Made by a program: the position numbers and the translations under genes. Of a stretch of DNA of 64,000 bases, positions 8,078-16,099 are shown in pieces. Position 1 is the first letter of the stretch. Each line of letters begins with the position of its first letter. The notes beneath the pieces are model-generated. The model was not told the DNA's origin. It did no database searches and was given only the letters and a program-made list of their open reading frames with translations. The DNA is from a virus. The stretch lies in the IMG/VR virus record IMGVR_UViG_3300044825_001003, positions 1-64,000 of that record; one strand, given 5' to 3'.

Positions 8078-9418
8078 TTAGCGGTCAGAGCTGGTATCGC
8101 CAGCGTATTGGGGGTTGGGGTAGAAGTGGACGTTGTTCAGGTAGTCGTGAAGGTGCTTATAGTGCTTTCGATTACCGGAAACGAACTTAAGGAAAGAGGG
8201 GGTCGTTAAATCACGATAGCTGCGATCACGAGTGAAGTCAATGGTCGCCTTCACGAATTCAAGATTTTTCATGATCCGTTCTTTACGAAGGTTCCCGCGA
8301 AAGATGCGAAACTCGATAGTGTTCATGTTTTGCAGGTTAATCGCTTCATAGCGATCCTCACCGTATCGGCAGTTCCCTACCTTTTTAGCCGCATTGAGCC
8401 TGCCGTATTCATCGCAGGCGCGCTGTGCCACAGTCTTGATAAGCGACTCGTTAGCAGCGTCGTTAACGAACTGTACCATCTTCTGAATGTGCAGTTCGGT
8501 TAACGGTCGGCGGCTGACGTGGACATGAAAACCGCAGGTGCCGGAGTTGTGCGAAGAGATACCGCGAATCTTTTCATCCCAGTTCTCCAGCCACAGCTTA
8601 GTCACTTCTTCCCATGTATGGGGGTGGGTGACGATCTCAAACCCGCGCCCGATGCTGGAGTCGTTCTTGAAATATACCTGCTCGTCATTTTTATTGAGGC
8701 AGCTTGCTACCTCCTTGGCTTTTTCATTTATGTCGTAATCGGACTTAACGTAGACTTCCAGTTCGCAGCCGTAAAAGATTTTCTTCCGTCTGTCGGAGTC
8801 TTCTTTGAGTCCGAAAAAGCGTGGAGCTGGCTTAAAATTATATTCCTTGATTAGCTTGGTTTCTTTATTATCACAGTGTTGGCAAATGTAAACGTACTCG
8901 TCTTCGGCTTCGTCAAAAGACATATCATCGTTATGGTAAACGCCTTCACAGCGCTCGCAGGTGAAGTAGTCAGCCTCGTAACAGCCTCCGCAGATCATGC
9001 TCCCGAATCTGGTCGAGTAAATCTCATTGTCCCGTCTGGACATGCGCTCGTCGCAGTGGTCGCAGCGGAACGTGTACCTAACCACGCAGTTAGAGCAGAC
9101 TATATCTTTACCGTTAGCGATAGGCTCAGGTAATTTGCTGAGGTTCCTGGCCCCGTAAACCCCATTACAAGAAAGGCAGTTAGCTGTTTCTGCGTAGTCG
9201 TGATATTTGTTGTAGCACTCGGAACATACAGCCTCCACTCCCTTTAATTCGCCTGTTTCCGGATCACGCATGACCGCCGATCCGTAATCGCTATAAACCC
9301 TAAGCGTCATCCAGTCGTAGTCTGCTACGGCTGGCTTCTGGCAACAAGAACACTTGTAGGTGTATGGGATATGGCTCGTTCTTTGGTCGCTCATAGCGTC
9401 ATCACATGCTTGGCACAT
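8078..9418 (-). CDS. Amidoligase (COOH-NH2 ligase) with N-terminal Zn ribbons (copy A)
   Basis: 446 residues from the ATG at 9418, chosen for AAGGAGAACGAG upstream. The first ~200 residues hold many CxxC pairs, i.e. several Zn-ribbon-like units. The C-terminal half has the Amidoligase_2 (PF12224-like) signature: GCELEVYV (~215), SSIGRGFEIVTHPH (~252), CGFHVHVS (~294) and TIEFRIFRG (~364). This family is related to glutamine synthetase and glutamate-cysteine ligase and is predicted to form amide bonds using ATP. Paired with a glutaminase-like enzyme, and duplicated at 13197-14438. Target (peptide, protein, cell wall or small molecule) unknown. Confidence 0.9.
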   Translation of the reverse strand: MCQACDDAMSDQRTSHIPYTYKCSCCQKPAVADYDWMTLRVYSDYGSAVMRDPETGELKGVEAVCSECYNKYHDYAETANCLSCNGVYGARNLSKLPEPIANGKDIVCSNCVVRYTFRCDHCDERMSRRDNEIYSTRFGSMICGGCYEADYFTCERCEGVYHNDDMSFDEAEDEYVYICQHCDNKETKLIKEYNFKPAPRFFGLKEDSDRRKKIFYGCELEVYVKSDYDINEKAKEVASCLNKNDEQVYFKNDSSIGRGFEIVTHPHTWEEVTKLWLENWDEKIRGISSHNSGTCGFHVHVSRRPLTELHIQKMVQFVNDAANESLIKTVAQRACDEYGRLNAAKKVGNCRYGEDRYEAINLQNMNTIEFRIFRGNLRKERIMKNLEFVKATIDFTRDRSYRDLTTPSFLKFVSGNRKHYKHLHDYLNNVHFYPNPQYAGDTSSDR

Positions 9419-9440
9419 TCTCGTTCTCCTTTGGTTTGTG

Positions 9441-9569
9441 CTACTTTCTTCTCCAGCACAGTAGAATATAGGATACACCAGTCGCCATGATCGGCGCAAG
9501 CGTAGGCCAGTTCCTCACAGAAAAAACCCCATGCACAGGGCAGAAAAGGAATTCATAAACGTCGTTCAT
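9441..9569 (-). CDS. Small probable membrane protein
   Basis: 42 codons from ATG at 9569, two bases after the upstream stop. One Cys-containing hydrophobic stretch (LAPIMATGVSYILLCW) ending in RRK, like a small C-in membrane peptide. It fills the gap between neighbours in a tight operon, which supports it as real. Function unknown. Confidence 0.5.
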   Translation of the reverse strand: MNDVYEFLFCPVHGVFSVRNWPTLAPIMATGVSYILLCWRRK

Positions 9570-9571
9570 GG

Positions 9572-9808
9572 TTAAGTCTCCCGTTCGATCTTTGTAATGG
9601 TTCCGTCGTCCTCGACGTAGATGTTGGTCCGGAGGAGAACGTCGAGCGCTCCGTCCGTAAACAGACTGGCCTTGATTCTGCTGCCGGGGTATCGCCTTTT
9701 CGCTTCCGGCTGGCATCCAGTGAAGGTGTCGCCAACTTGCAAGGATGCCGCCCACATTTTTCCCTGCATTAAGGCCGTGTGCAATTCGATAATCTCGTTA
9801 TCAACCAT
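9572..9808 (-). CDS. Hypothetical protein
   Basis: 78 residues from ATG at 9808; a GGAG overlaps the end of the kinase/phosphatase gene just upstream. Mixed alpha/beta with VGDTFTGC and a C-terminal VEDDGTITKI beta hairpin. No family recognised. Confidence 0.7.
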   Translation of the reverse strand: MVDNEIIELHTALMQGKMWAASLQVGDTFTGCQPEAKRRYPGSRIKASLFTDGALDVLLRTNIYVEDDGTITKIERET

Positions 9809-9810
9809 GA

Positions 9811-10713
9811 TTAGAACTCCACGTCGATTAGCCCGCAATTAAAGACGGGCAGGTTAAGGGGTTGCCAGCACTCGCGGATCACCTGCGGGCGGTCGTCGAA
9901 TACGGCAAAGACGTTGTACTTATCCTTGATATGCGTCTCGTACATCTCACGCTTTACCTCGCTATCACGCCGCTTGTTGTCCTTGCCGCGCATGACGAGG
10001 CTGTAGTTAAGCGCACTGAACCCGCAGGTTAAATCCAGGGCTTTCTTGGTATCGCTAATGCAATTCTCTGATCTCCCGGTGAAAAAGAAAACCATGAATC
10101 CATACCGATGCGTTAAGGCTATGATGGTAGAAAGTACATGAAGTCTAACGTCATCGCCCAATACTTTGGTTTCGTCGTATGGATTCCGGTCTTTTGGATC
10201 GAATAGAGTTCCATCCAGATCGCAGATAATACATTCGGGTAGTTTATTAGGCTTGAAATTCGGCAGCGTTCGCCGTTCTCGCCCTTCCTTGTGCTTCTTC
10301 CACATCTTACGGATGACCTCCTCTCCTACTTGCTCGTGGCCAGTGCGGAGGGAATCGCGCCGGATACACTCGTTAACCGGGACCATCGTGAAGTCCACTA
10401 GCTCGACCTCGTACCCCAGGGATTTGCACAGTTCCACTGTCTTGTCGAGCGTGTCACGGTTCATGTGGGTATTGTCCACGATGATGTCCCACTCGACCTT
10501 AGAGAACGCCGTTATCATCCCCTCGCGGAGCCGCCTGACCGTATTCTCTACATCCTTATTCCACTCGCGGTTACCGCGTTCTTCGTAAATCTCGTTACGG
10601 ATGGAGTCGTTGTTAACGATGCGGAATTCGGGGATACCCAGTTCTCGAACCTTGTTCCGCGCCCATGTGGACTTCCCACTGGCGGGAAGTCCTACTGTGA
10701 TGTATGCTTTCAT
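9811..10713 (-). CDS. pseT: Polynucleotide 5'-kinase / 3'-phosphatase, T4 Pnkp type
   Basis: 300 residues, close to the 301 of T4 Pnkp. N-terminal kinase with P-loop GLPASGKST (residues 8-16) and NND near 35; C-terminal HAD phosphatase with DLDGTLFD, Asp165 and Asp167 matching the known T4 catalytic positions, plus FFFTGRSE and FDDRPQV later HAD motifs. Repairs cut RNA or DNA ends by adding a 5' phosphate and removing a 3' phosphate. In T4 it works with an RNA ligase against anticodon nucleases; no ligase is seen here. Confidence 0.96.
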   Translation of the reverse strand: MKAYITVGLPASGKSTWARNKVRELGIPEFRIVNNDSIRNEIYEERGNREWNKDVENTVRRLREGMITAFSKVEWDIIVDNTHMNRDTLDKTVELCKSLGYEVELVDFTMVPVNECIRRDSLRTGHEQVGEEVIRKMWKKHKEGRERRTLPNFKPNKLPECIICDLDGTLFDPKDRNPYDETKVLGDDVRLHVLSTIIALTHRYGFMVFFFTGRSENCISDTKKALDLTCGFSALNYSLVMRGKDNKRRDSEVKREMYETHIKDKYNVFAVFDDRPQVIRECWQPLNLPVFNCGLIDVEF

Positions 10714-10715
10714 GG

Positions 10716-10928
10716 TTACTTAATCCTCCAGATCCTTACTTCTTTATCGCTCACCGTGCGGATCTTTAGCTTAAACCCGCACCGCCTCGCTACCTCTCCA
10801 GCCGATGTGTGAACGGTTTGTCGCACCTTGAACTCGGTTACAACTAGGCAGTCACCTACCTCTAGCTTCCTCACTTCGGAGGCTATACTCGGCTGAGGCG
10901 TTAAGTCTTTTCTAATCTCTAGCTTCAT
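10716..10928 (-). CDS. Hypothetical protein
   Basis: 70 residues, basic, beta-rich (LEVGDCLVVTEFKVRQTVH ... FKLKIRTVSDKEVRIWRIK). Stop lies two bases before the kinase/phosphatase start. Resembles small DNA-mimic or binding beta proteins only in a general way; no family assigned. Confidence 0.72.
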   Translation of the reverse strand: MKLEIRKDLTPQPSIASEVRKLEVGDCLVVTEFKVRQTVHTSAGEVARRCGFKLKIRTVSDKEVRIWRIK

Positions 10929-10940
10929 CGTGTTCTCCTT

Positions 10941-11183
10941 TTACTGAAACTTCAACAGTTCCCATTCCTTTCTGGTGAAGCTCTCGCTAACCTTGGTTAG
11001 CAGTCCCCACTTCTTCGCCGTCACTCTGGCGGCTTCAAGCGCGGCGATATCGTGGTTATCCTCACGGCTGACCTCTCGGTTGACCTTTAAGGTAAACCGC
11101 TGCTTGCCGTTAATGTAGACGGCGATGCAATCCAGCTTGCGCTTCCGGTTCCGCTCGGTGGTTCTGATTTTAATGGTTTCCAT
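10941..11183 (-). CDS. Hypothetical basic protein
   Basis: 80 residues, Arg/Lys-rich at the N-terminus (RTTERNRKRK), then a beta pair and helices. AAGGAGAA lies upstream of ATG. No family recognised. Confidence 0.7.
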   Translation of the reverse strand: METIKIRTTERNRKRKLDCIAVYINGKQRFTLKVNREVSREDNHDIAALEAARVTAKKWGLLTKVSESFTRKEWELLKFQ

Positions 11184-11229
11184 TGTGGTTAATTCTCCTT
11201 TGATTTATCGACGTAGTAATCCACGTCCC

Positions 11230-11267
11230 CCAGTCCACTAGTCCAACGGATTGGATGAATGGACTGG
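11230..11267. other. Intergenic hairpin
   Basis: Outer arms CCAGTCCA (11230-11237) and TGGACTGG (11260-11267), with inner arms TCCAA/TTGGA closing a CGGA tetraloop. It fills the 97-nt gap between two minus-strand genes. No clear U-tract; could be a processing site or attenuator. Confidence 0.5.
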
Positions 11268-11280
11268 AAGGGAGGACTGG

Positions 11281-11727
11281 TTATCTCTTAATCGCGTCTC
11301 TCATTTCCCGCATCTGTTTCAGGGCGTCTGATACCGCTCCGATAGCCTGATCGAGAGTGCGTTTAACCTCCTCGACCTCTGTGCCGATTACCGTAGAGCA
11401 GATATCAAGGTCTGATACGGTGCAGTCTAGGTTAACAGCAGCCTTTGTTGCTCTATCTATCGCCGTCTGTAGAAACACTCGCTCTTTCGAGTGTGCCGCA
11501 GCTCCTTCTTCTAGGGACGGAGCAATTAACCTCTTCTCGTTCGCGTCTGAAAGGAGATCCCCCACGGCCTCCGTGAAGGAATCACACATATATGTCATGC
11601 CCTCCAGGTTCTCGTACTCTACATCCTTGCCGTCTTCTATTGGTCCGAAGACAGTACCAATAAATCGGTTACGAAGGTAGACTTGGACGAATTGATTTCC
11701 CTTGTCGTATTTGTAGGTGATCTTCAT
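11281..11727 (-). CDS. Hypothetical protein
   Basis: 148 residues. N-terminal beta sheet region (KITYKYDKGNQFVQVYLRNR) and a C-terminal helical part. ATG lies two bases after the stop of the small membrane protein upstream. No family recognised. Confidence 0.72.
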   Translation of the reverse strand: MKITYKYDKGNQFVQVYLRNRFIGTVFGPIEDGKDVEYENLEGMTYMCDSFTEAVGDLLSDANEKRLIAPSLEEGAAAHSKERVFLQTAIDRATKAAVNLDCTVSDLDICSTVIGTEVEEVKRTLDQAIGAVSDALKQMREMRDAIKR

Positions 11728-11729
11728 GG

Positions 11730-11888
11730 TTAGTCCCTTGTAGTCCAGGCCGCGAACCCCGCCGTCATGATGACGCCCAGGATTCCCAGTCTGGTAGCTT
11801 CCGGTGTGCCGCTGGTTACTCCAGCGACAATTATGGACATTGAGGCGACTAGTCCTGCCGCGCAGATAAGGGCTGTCTCGTTAGTCAT
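11730..11888 (-). CDS. Small two-helix membrane protein
   Basis: 52 codons, ATG at 11888, stop two bases before the next gene. Two hydrophobic segments, ALICAAGLVASMSIIVAGV and LGILGVIMTAGFAAW, separated by a short polar turn. Holin-like in size and plan but without any lysis context nearby, so function is left open. Confidence 0.65.
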   Translation of the reverse strand: MTNETALICAAGLVASMSIIVAGVTSGTPEATRLGILGVIMTAGFAAWTTRD

Positions 11889-11891
11889 TGG

Positions 11892-12098
11892 CTAGTTCTC
11901 CCTTGTGTATGCTGGGATAAACCCCCAGCGGTTAGTGTGTACGGGGTTAACTTCGGTTAGCTTGGGGTTAGCGCCGAAGGCGTAATTGCCAAACAGGTCC
12001 ATTGGTCGGGGAGGTGCCGAATGTTGGCACATATAGAACACCTCCCCGTTAATCATGCAGGGATGCTGAGGGCAGCAGAGCCGATTAGGCCAGCTCAT
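11892..12098 (-). CDS. Small Cys-containing protein
   Basis: 68 residues with Cys pairs near the N-terminus (LCCPQHPC, YMCQHS). ATG overlaps the TGA of the LPW paralog upstream (ATGA). Possibly metal-binding; unknown. Confidence 0.72.
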   Translation of the reverse strand: MSWPNRLCCPQHPCMINGEVFYMCQHSAPPRPMDLFGNYAFGANPKLTEVNPVHTNRWGFIPAYTREN

Positions 12099-12388
12099 CG
12101 CCCTAGTTCCTCGTTAAGCCAAGCCCAGTTTGTAGCGTCCGTCCATGGGAGGCGCGGCTCGTATTTGCCGTTTTCGCCGTATACGCTGTAATTGTCGCTA
12201 CAGCATCCGCAGCCGTTAGTTTGCTCCTCTAAGTTGGTGCCGATCACAACTACACCCCCGGTTTCGCGCCGGATAACCAACCCGATAGGCAAGCTAAACC
12301 ACGGCCAGTCATCATGTTTGATCCACGGCAGCGTCTCGATTGGTTTCCAGTTCAAAGAATTGGCCAGTCTTTTGAATCGCTCGTTCAT
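12095..12388 (-). CDS. Small 'LPW...NWAW' protein, paralog of 6132-6374
   Basis: 97 residues. Starts ERFKRLANSLNWKPIETLPW, has a GLVIRR..GGVVVIG core and ends PWTDATNWAWLNEE. A Cys cluster (GCGCC) is inserted relative to its paralog. Driven by its own strong promoter at 12405-12433. Third member of the duplicated amidoligase module. Confidence 0.8.
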   Translation of the reverse strand: MNERFKRLANSLNWKPIETLPWIKHDDWPWFSLPIGLVIRRETGGVVVIGTNLEEQTNGCGCCSDNYSVYGENGKYEPRLPWTDATNWAWLNEELGR

Positions 12389-12404
12389 TCATCCTCCATG
12401 TAGA

Positions 12405-12433
12405 ATGTTAACAGTTTGCGCGGTTATTGTCAA
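12405..12433 (-). promoter_or_regulatory. Sigma-70-type promoter for 12388 leftward
   Basis: On the minus strand: TTGACA, 17 nt, TAACAT, a perfect -35 and optimal spacing. A GGAGG ribosome site and ATG follow within 20 nt. A related but weaker copy of the sequence (TTAACAGTAACCGC) lies just upstream toward 12475. Confidence 0.85.
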
Positions 12434-12495
12434 TGCCGATATTCATTTTGAACGTAGAATTATTCGGCGGTTACTGTTAAATCAGTAGTGGGTGG

Positions 12496-13194
12496 TTAGC
12501 CCACTACTTCCAGGCAATTGTGGCAGAGCAGGGCGTGGGAGTATGCCTGAGATTGGAATAGCGGCTCCAATTGCCCGCACCAGTCGCAATAGCTGGTTAC
12601 GGCGCGGTCATAGTCGGTTATGGCGGGCGTGATCTTGGAGGGGGTGTAGTGGTACGTTTTGCGGCGGATTAGAGAATCCTCATTACTGAACCATATACCC
12701 TTGCGCCACAGGCCGCTCGATTCGTTAATGATGGTTAGCGCACCGCTGGCTGCGAGGAAGGTGAGTTTATTCCGTCTGCCTATTTGCCGTCCGATAGCGG
12801 CAGAGAATGATTTGCTGGTAATGTCGCGTTCGGTTACGTTGGCCAGTCGCAACTCGCGGGCGAAGTGCCATGTATCAGACATGGCGGGGTTATCGCATTT
12901 AATGTCCAATACCCCGTTATGCGCCATGAACAGGCGGCGGTTAATGCGGAAGGGGTGACAGTTGTTCGTGTTAACCGCGCCATGCGTAGCCCAGCGGGTG
13001 TGTACGACATGGGGATGCTCTACCGCTTCCTGATAGGCCAGTTTGAGCTTGGATAGGGTTAGCCCGCGCCGGACGGTTACCGCGCCGTTACGGGCGAACA
13101 TGACGCCCCAACCATCCGGGTTGTTGTCATAGGCGGTTTCGAGAATGTCGGGGGAGACGGCGCTCCCCTCCGGTGATGCGATGATAAGGCACAT
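12496..13194 (-). CDS. Class-II glutamine amidotransferase-like enzyme with Zn ribbon (copy B)
   Basis: 232 residues, starts MCLIIAS with Cys2 as predicted nucleophile. Conserved HTRWATHG, NCHPFRI, MAHNGV and SDTWHFA. C-terminal Zn ribbon CDWC...CHNC at about 204-228. Shorter than copy A because the stretch before the ribbon and the tail after it are missing. Stop-start spacing to the amidoligase gene is two bases. Function as for copy A: ammonia supply or gamma-glutamyl hydrolysis, partner of the ligase. Confidence 0.92.
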   Translation of the reverse strand: MCLIIASPEGSAVSPDILETAYDNNPDGWGVMFARNGAVTVRRGLTLSKLKLAYQEAVEHPHVVHTRWATHGAVNTNNCHPFRINRRLFMAHNGVLDIKCDNPAMSDTWHFARELRLANVTERDITSKSFSAAIGRQIGRRNKLTFLAASGALTIINESSGLWRKGIWFSNEDSLIRRKTYHYTPSKITPAITDYDRAVTSYCDWCGQLEPLFQSQAYSHALLCHNCLEVVG

Positions 13195-13196
13195 GG

Positions 13197-14438
13197 TTAG
13201 TTGTCCTCTCCGGTGTTTTCCGCGCCGATAAAGGCGTTCAGATTAGGATACTGCTTACGGTTATCGGCGACGAATTTGATGAAATCCTCCCCGCGCAACT
13301 CCCGATAGCTCCGGTCGCGGGTAAATTCGATGGTCGCCTTTACGAATTCGAGATTTTTGAGGATGCGATCTTTGCGGGTGTTACCCCGGAAGATACGGAA
13401 TTCGATGGTATCGTCGTTTTGCAGGTTAATCGCTTCATAGCGATCATAACTCCGGCCACACTTGCCCATCTTCTTATCGCTCTTCAATCTGGCCCAGCTT
13501 TCACAGTCGCGTTGCGCTACGCGCTTTACCAGCTCCCAGTTTTCCGGCGCGTTAATGAATACCACGATCTTTTGAATATGCATCGGCGTCAATGCGGAGC
13601 GGTTAACATGGACGTGAAAGCCACATCGACCGGAAGTATGGGACGATACGCCCTTGATATTCTCGCGCCAATCGTTAGCCCACAGGGATTTAATGGACTC
13701 CCAATCATGGGGATGCGTCACAATCTCGAATCCCCGCCCAATGCTCCCATCTTCTTTTAGATAGACGTGATCTTCGCCCAGGTTATCCAACGCTTCTTGG
13801 GCGGCGTGATCGAGGTTACGGTCGCTTGCTACGTTAACCTCTAGCTCGCATCCAAAATAAAGCACGCCGTTAGCAGCGCGGTTAGAGCTGGTTTTACCGT
13901 GCCGGAAGAATTCAAGGTCCGGAGAATATCCGTAATTGTGGACTAATCGGCTAGAGTTATTGCCATAGCAATCCTGACAATACGCACCACCGTCATCGTC
14001 GCATAGGACGTCATCTCCGGGCACCAGGATACCGCAATCTTCGCAGCGACAATAATTATCTCGGCAGCTCTCGCATATTTCGCCGCCGTTATGTTCACCG
14101 CAGCTATGGCGGTTATGGCACAATTCGGTACAATCGACGCAGGTAAACGTATTTTCGCGCCAGCAGCGGTTACAGCCGATGTTAGTACGCCCCCAGCCGC
14201 CCCCGGCCATCCGTAGTTCAATCTCACCGTTATAGCTAAGGTCATCTTCCGGCACGTCACGCCCGCATGACGGACATTCGACGCGCTTAGGTTCCCTATC
14301 CGCGCAATCCTCGCAGATATCCAGGGCGGCAACTAGGTCGCCGTTAGCATCTTCTATTACCGGATCGCCATAGTCGGCATCGTGCATCGTGCCATGATTA
14401 ACGATATGCTCGTGGCAGCAAACGCAGGTTATCGGCAT
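13197..14438 (-). CDS. Amidoligase with N-terminal Zn ribbons (copy B)
   Basis: 413 residues, AAGGAG before ATG. Same plan as copy A: many CxxC pairs in the first ~180 residues, then GCELEVNV (~195), GSIGRGFEIVTHPHDWE, CGFHVHVN and TIEFRIFRG. Catalytic-region residues match copy A almost without change, while the Zn-ribbon part has diverged. Codons are more GC-rich than in copy A. The duplicated order ligase-glutaminase-LPW protein argues that the three act together. Confidence 0.9.
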   Translation of the reverse strand: MPITCVCCHEHIVNHGTMHDADYGDPVIEDANGDLVAALDICEDCADREPKRVECPSCGRDVPEDDLSYNGEIELRMAGGGWGRTNIGCNRCWRENTFTCVDCTELCHNRHSCGEHNGGEICESCRDNYCRCEDCGILVPGDDVLCDDDGGAYCQDCYGNNSSRLVHNYGYSPDLEFFRHGKTSSNRAANGVLYFGCELEVNVASDRNLDHAAQEALDNLGEDHVYLKEDGSIGRGFEIVTHPHDWESIKSLWANDWRENIKGVSSHTSGRCGFHVHVNRSALTPMHIQKIVVFINAPENWELVKRVAQRDCESWARLKSDKKMGKCGRSYDRYEAINLQNDDTIEFRIFRGNTRKDRILKNLEFVKATIEFTRDRSYRELRGEDFIKFVADNRKQYPNLNAFIGAENTGEDN

Positions 14439-14512
14439 TGTCGGTTAGCTCCTTTATTCGGTTATTCGGGTTAATGCAACCGTCCCGGCGCACTATCGGG
14501 TTAATGCGCCGG

Positions 14513-14521
14513 ATGGTAGCA
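14513..14521 (-). promoter_or_regulatory. Extended -10 promoter for amidoligase copy B
   Basis: Minus strand TGCTACCAT, the same extended -10 seen on the plus strand at 18891-18899. No strong -35. Between it and the gene lie two direct copies of GCATTAACCCGA (14496-14507 and 14466-14477), a possible operator in the leader. Confidence 0.5.
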
Positions 14522-14528
14522 CTAGCGG

Positions 14529-14705
14529 TTATGTGTGAATATATCCGTCTGGTTCCACGCCCCAAAACATCCCGGCGTGGGTAAACGTATAGCACCCCAT
14601 GAGAGGGGAAAAAGTGAGGCGCGATAGGATATCGGCAGCCACGGGCGGATCGAACCGCTTTATAATTGCGTCGGTTACGGGTGCGGGGATTAAATTCTGG
14701 TTCAT
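14529..14705 (-). CDS. Small hypothetical protein
   Basis: 58 codons from ATG at 14705 with AAAGGAATAACCCA upstream and a good promoter at 14725-14753. Product begins MNQNLIPAPVTDAIIKRF and ends in an aromatic, Gly-rich part (FTHAGMFWGVEPDGYIHT). No family recognised; supported by promoter, ribosome site and gap filling. Confidence 0.6.
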   Translation of the reverse strand: MNQNLIPAPVTDAIIKRFDPPVAADILSRLTFSPLMGCYTFTHAGMFWGVEPDGYIHT

Positions 14706-14724
14706 TGGGTTATTCCTTTATGGG

Positions 14725-14753
14725 ATTATGCGCCGTTATGGGCGGGATTGCAA
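14725..14753 (-). promoter_or_regulatory. Sigma-70-type promoter for the 14705 gene
   Basis: Minus strand TTGCAA, 17 nt, CATAAT, followed by a ribosome site and ATG at 14705. It can drive the small gene and the amidoligase/amidotransferase pair behind it. Confidence 0.7.
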
Positions 14754-14802
14754 GGGTTTAACGGTTACCGGGGACGCCGGTTATGGCGCGATTGGTTAAC
14801 CC

Positions 14803-14827
14803 GGCAGCGGCTATTTTGGCCGCTGCC
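14803..14827. terminator. GC-rich hairpin after 14855 gene, possible terminator
   Basis: Perfect 9-bp stem GGCAGCGGC / GCCGCTGCC with a 7-nt loop. It lies just after the stop of the minus-strand gene 14855-15397. No clear U-tract, so termination is uncertain. Confidence 0.45.
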
Positions 14828-14854
14828 AGGTTCCCGCCAGGTTTTGCGCCGGTG

Positions 14855-15397
14855 CTATTCGTATCGCGGGCGGCGTTCGGGGGTGAATTCCGGCGGGGTG
14901 TCGCGGTTAATGCGCGCGACATATACGCCGTCAGATAGAACGGATGAAATATCACGCTTCCCTTCATTTGGCCCCCATAGGCGGCTATCCAGCTTGTTGT
15001 TAAGGCGGGTTGTATACTGGCGGGCGGCGCGATGCGTTCGGAACCGTCGCAGGGATCGGGCTAGTTGCGCGGTGTTGTACCACCAACCGCCTTCTTCCCC
15101 TCCCCCGTAGGCCATGTCTTCCAGGTAGACTGACACGATATAGCGGCCCGTGCCGGGGATAGCCCGAAGGCGGGCGATGCGGGCAGCTTCCCGTTCGGCG
15201 GCAGCGCGGCGTTCGGTTTCGAGTTGCGCGGCGGCGGCGGCGCGGGCATCCAGTAATGCGCGGCGGGCTTCCCCGCTATCGAACATGGCGGCGATATTCT
15301 CGCAAGTATCCAGTTCTTTAACCCATTGGGCCGTGCTGTAATAGCGGGTGCGGAGCCGTTCTAGGATGCTAACGGCGCGTTCGTAGGTGATAGGCAT
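14855..15397 (-). CDS. Hypothetical Ala/Arg-rich helical protein
   Basis: 180 residues. Central long Ala/Arg/Glu helix (about 45-80, LLDARAAAAAQLETERR), likely a coiled coil, then a Gly/Trp-rich turn (YGGGEEGGWWYN) and a basic C-terminus. ATG overlaps the upstream stop (TAATG). No family recognised. Confidence 0.72.
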   Translation of the reverse strand: MPITYERAVSILERLRTRYYSTAQWVKELDTCENIAAMFDSGEARRALLDARAAAAAQLETERRAAAEREAARIARLRAIPGTGRYIVSVYLEDMAYGGGEEGGWWYNTAQLARSLRRFRTHRAARQYTTRLNNKLDSRLWGPNEGKRDISSVLSDGVYVARINRDTPPEFTPERRPRYE

Positions 15398-15639
15398 TAT
15401 TCGGCCCCCGGTAGCGCCGTAAAAACATATCCGGTAGCCGTGAACCCGCCGTTAAGTTCTGGTAGCGTGATCCAATTGGCGGAGGCGTACATACGAGCGG
15501 CCTCCAGATGATTGGCCGCTATCCCTAGCTCGTAATTCCAGGGATAATACCGCCGCTTATATCCGGCGGCGGATACGCTGATCCGGGACGGCAAGGTGTT
15601 GGTTGCGCCGTGATAGCGCGTGATAATAGCAGAGTACAT
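15397..15639 (-). CDS. Hypothetical protein
   Basis: 80 residues, Tyr-rich (YKRRYYPWNYELG), with a beta-rich C-terminus. Coupled by TAATG to the next gene. No family recognised. Confidence 0.7.
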   Translation of the reverse strand: MYSAIITRYHGATNTLPSRISVSAAGYKRRYYPWNYELGIAANHLEAARMYASANWITLPELNGGFTATGYVFTALPGAE

Positions 15640-15727
15640 GATAATTCTCCGTGGTTTGGTTTGAGGCGTAATGCTGCCGCCCCGTTACCCCGCCCGCCGC
15701 GAGATACCGGATGGAAGCACTACTGAT

Positions 15728-16099
15728 TTAAGAGTAGTTGCCGCGTTCTACGATATCGCCCCAGCAACCGACCTTATAATCCCCGTTGACGCGCATAAGG
15801 GTAACGGCGTAAGTATCGCCCGCGTTGACGTATTCAATCGACGGGGAACGCTTCCCCCGTCCGGCGGGGATATATTCGACGCCGTATCCCCCGATTATTT
15901 CGGAAGCGATAGATAGTTTAGTAGTGCATAACTCTAGCGGATGGTAGCAGAATTCGTACCACGATTTAGTGAACGGATACTTTCCGCTATCCAGGGCGGC
16001 TTCCAGGGCGTCTCGTTTGGTAATGCTGAGAATGGCGTGCAGTTCGGCGGCGCGTTCGGCGGCGATTGTTTCGAGTTGCTTGATGCTGGGAATCTTCAT
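15728..16099 (-). CDS. Hypothetical protein
   Basis: 123 residues; helical N-terminus, then beta-rich C-terminal half with GDTYAVTLMRVNGDYKVG. No family recognised. The 88-nt gap downstream holds TGCTTCCAT, a near match to the TGCTACCAT -10 used elsewhere. Confidence 0.7.
   Translation of the reverse strand: MKIPSIKQLETIAAERAAELHAILSITKRDALEAALDSGKYPFTKSWYEFCYHPLELCTTKLSIASEIIGGYGVEYIPAGRGKRSPSIEYVNAGDTYAVTLMRVNGDYKVGCWGDIVERGNYS

Noticed and set aside
14398-14595. 65-residue minus-strand frame
   Set aside because: Overlaps the leader and promoter of amidoligase copy B and the better supported 58-codon gene at 14529-14705.
14599-14799. 66-residue plus-strand frame
   Set aside because: Opposite a supported small minus-strand gene and its promoter; low likelihood.
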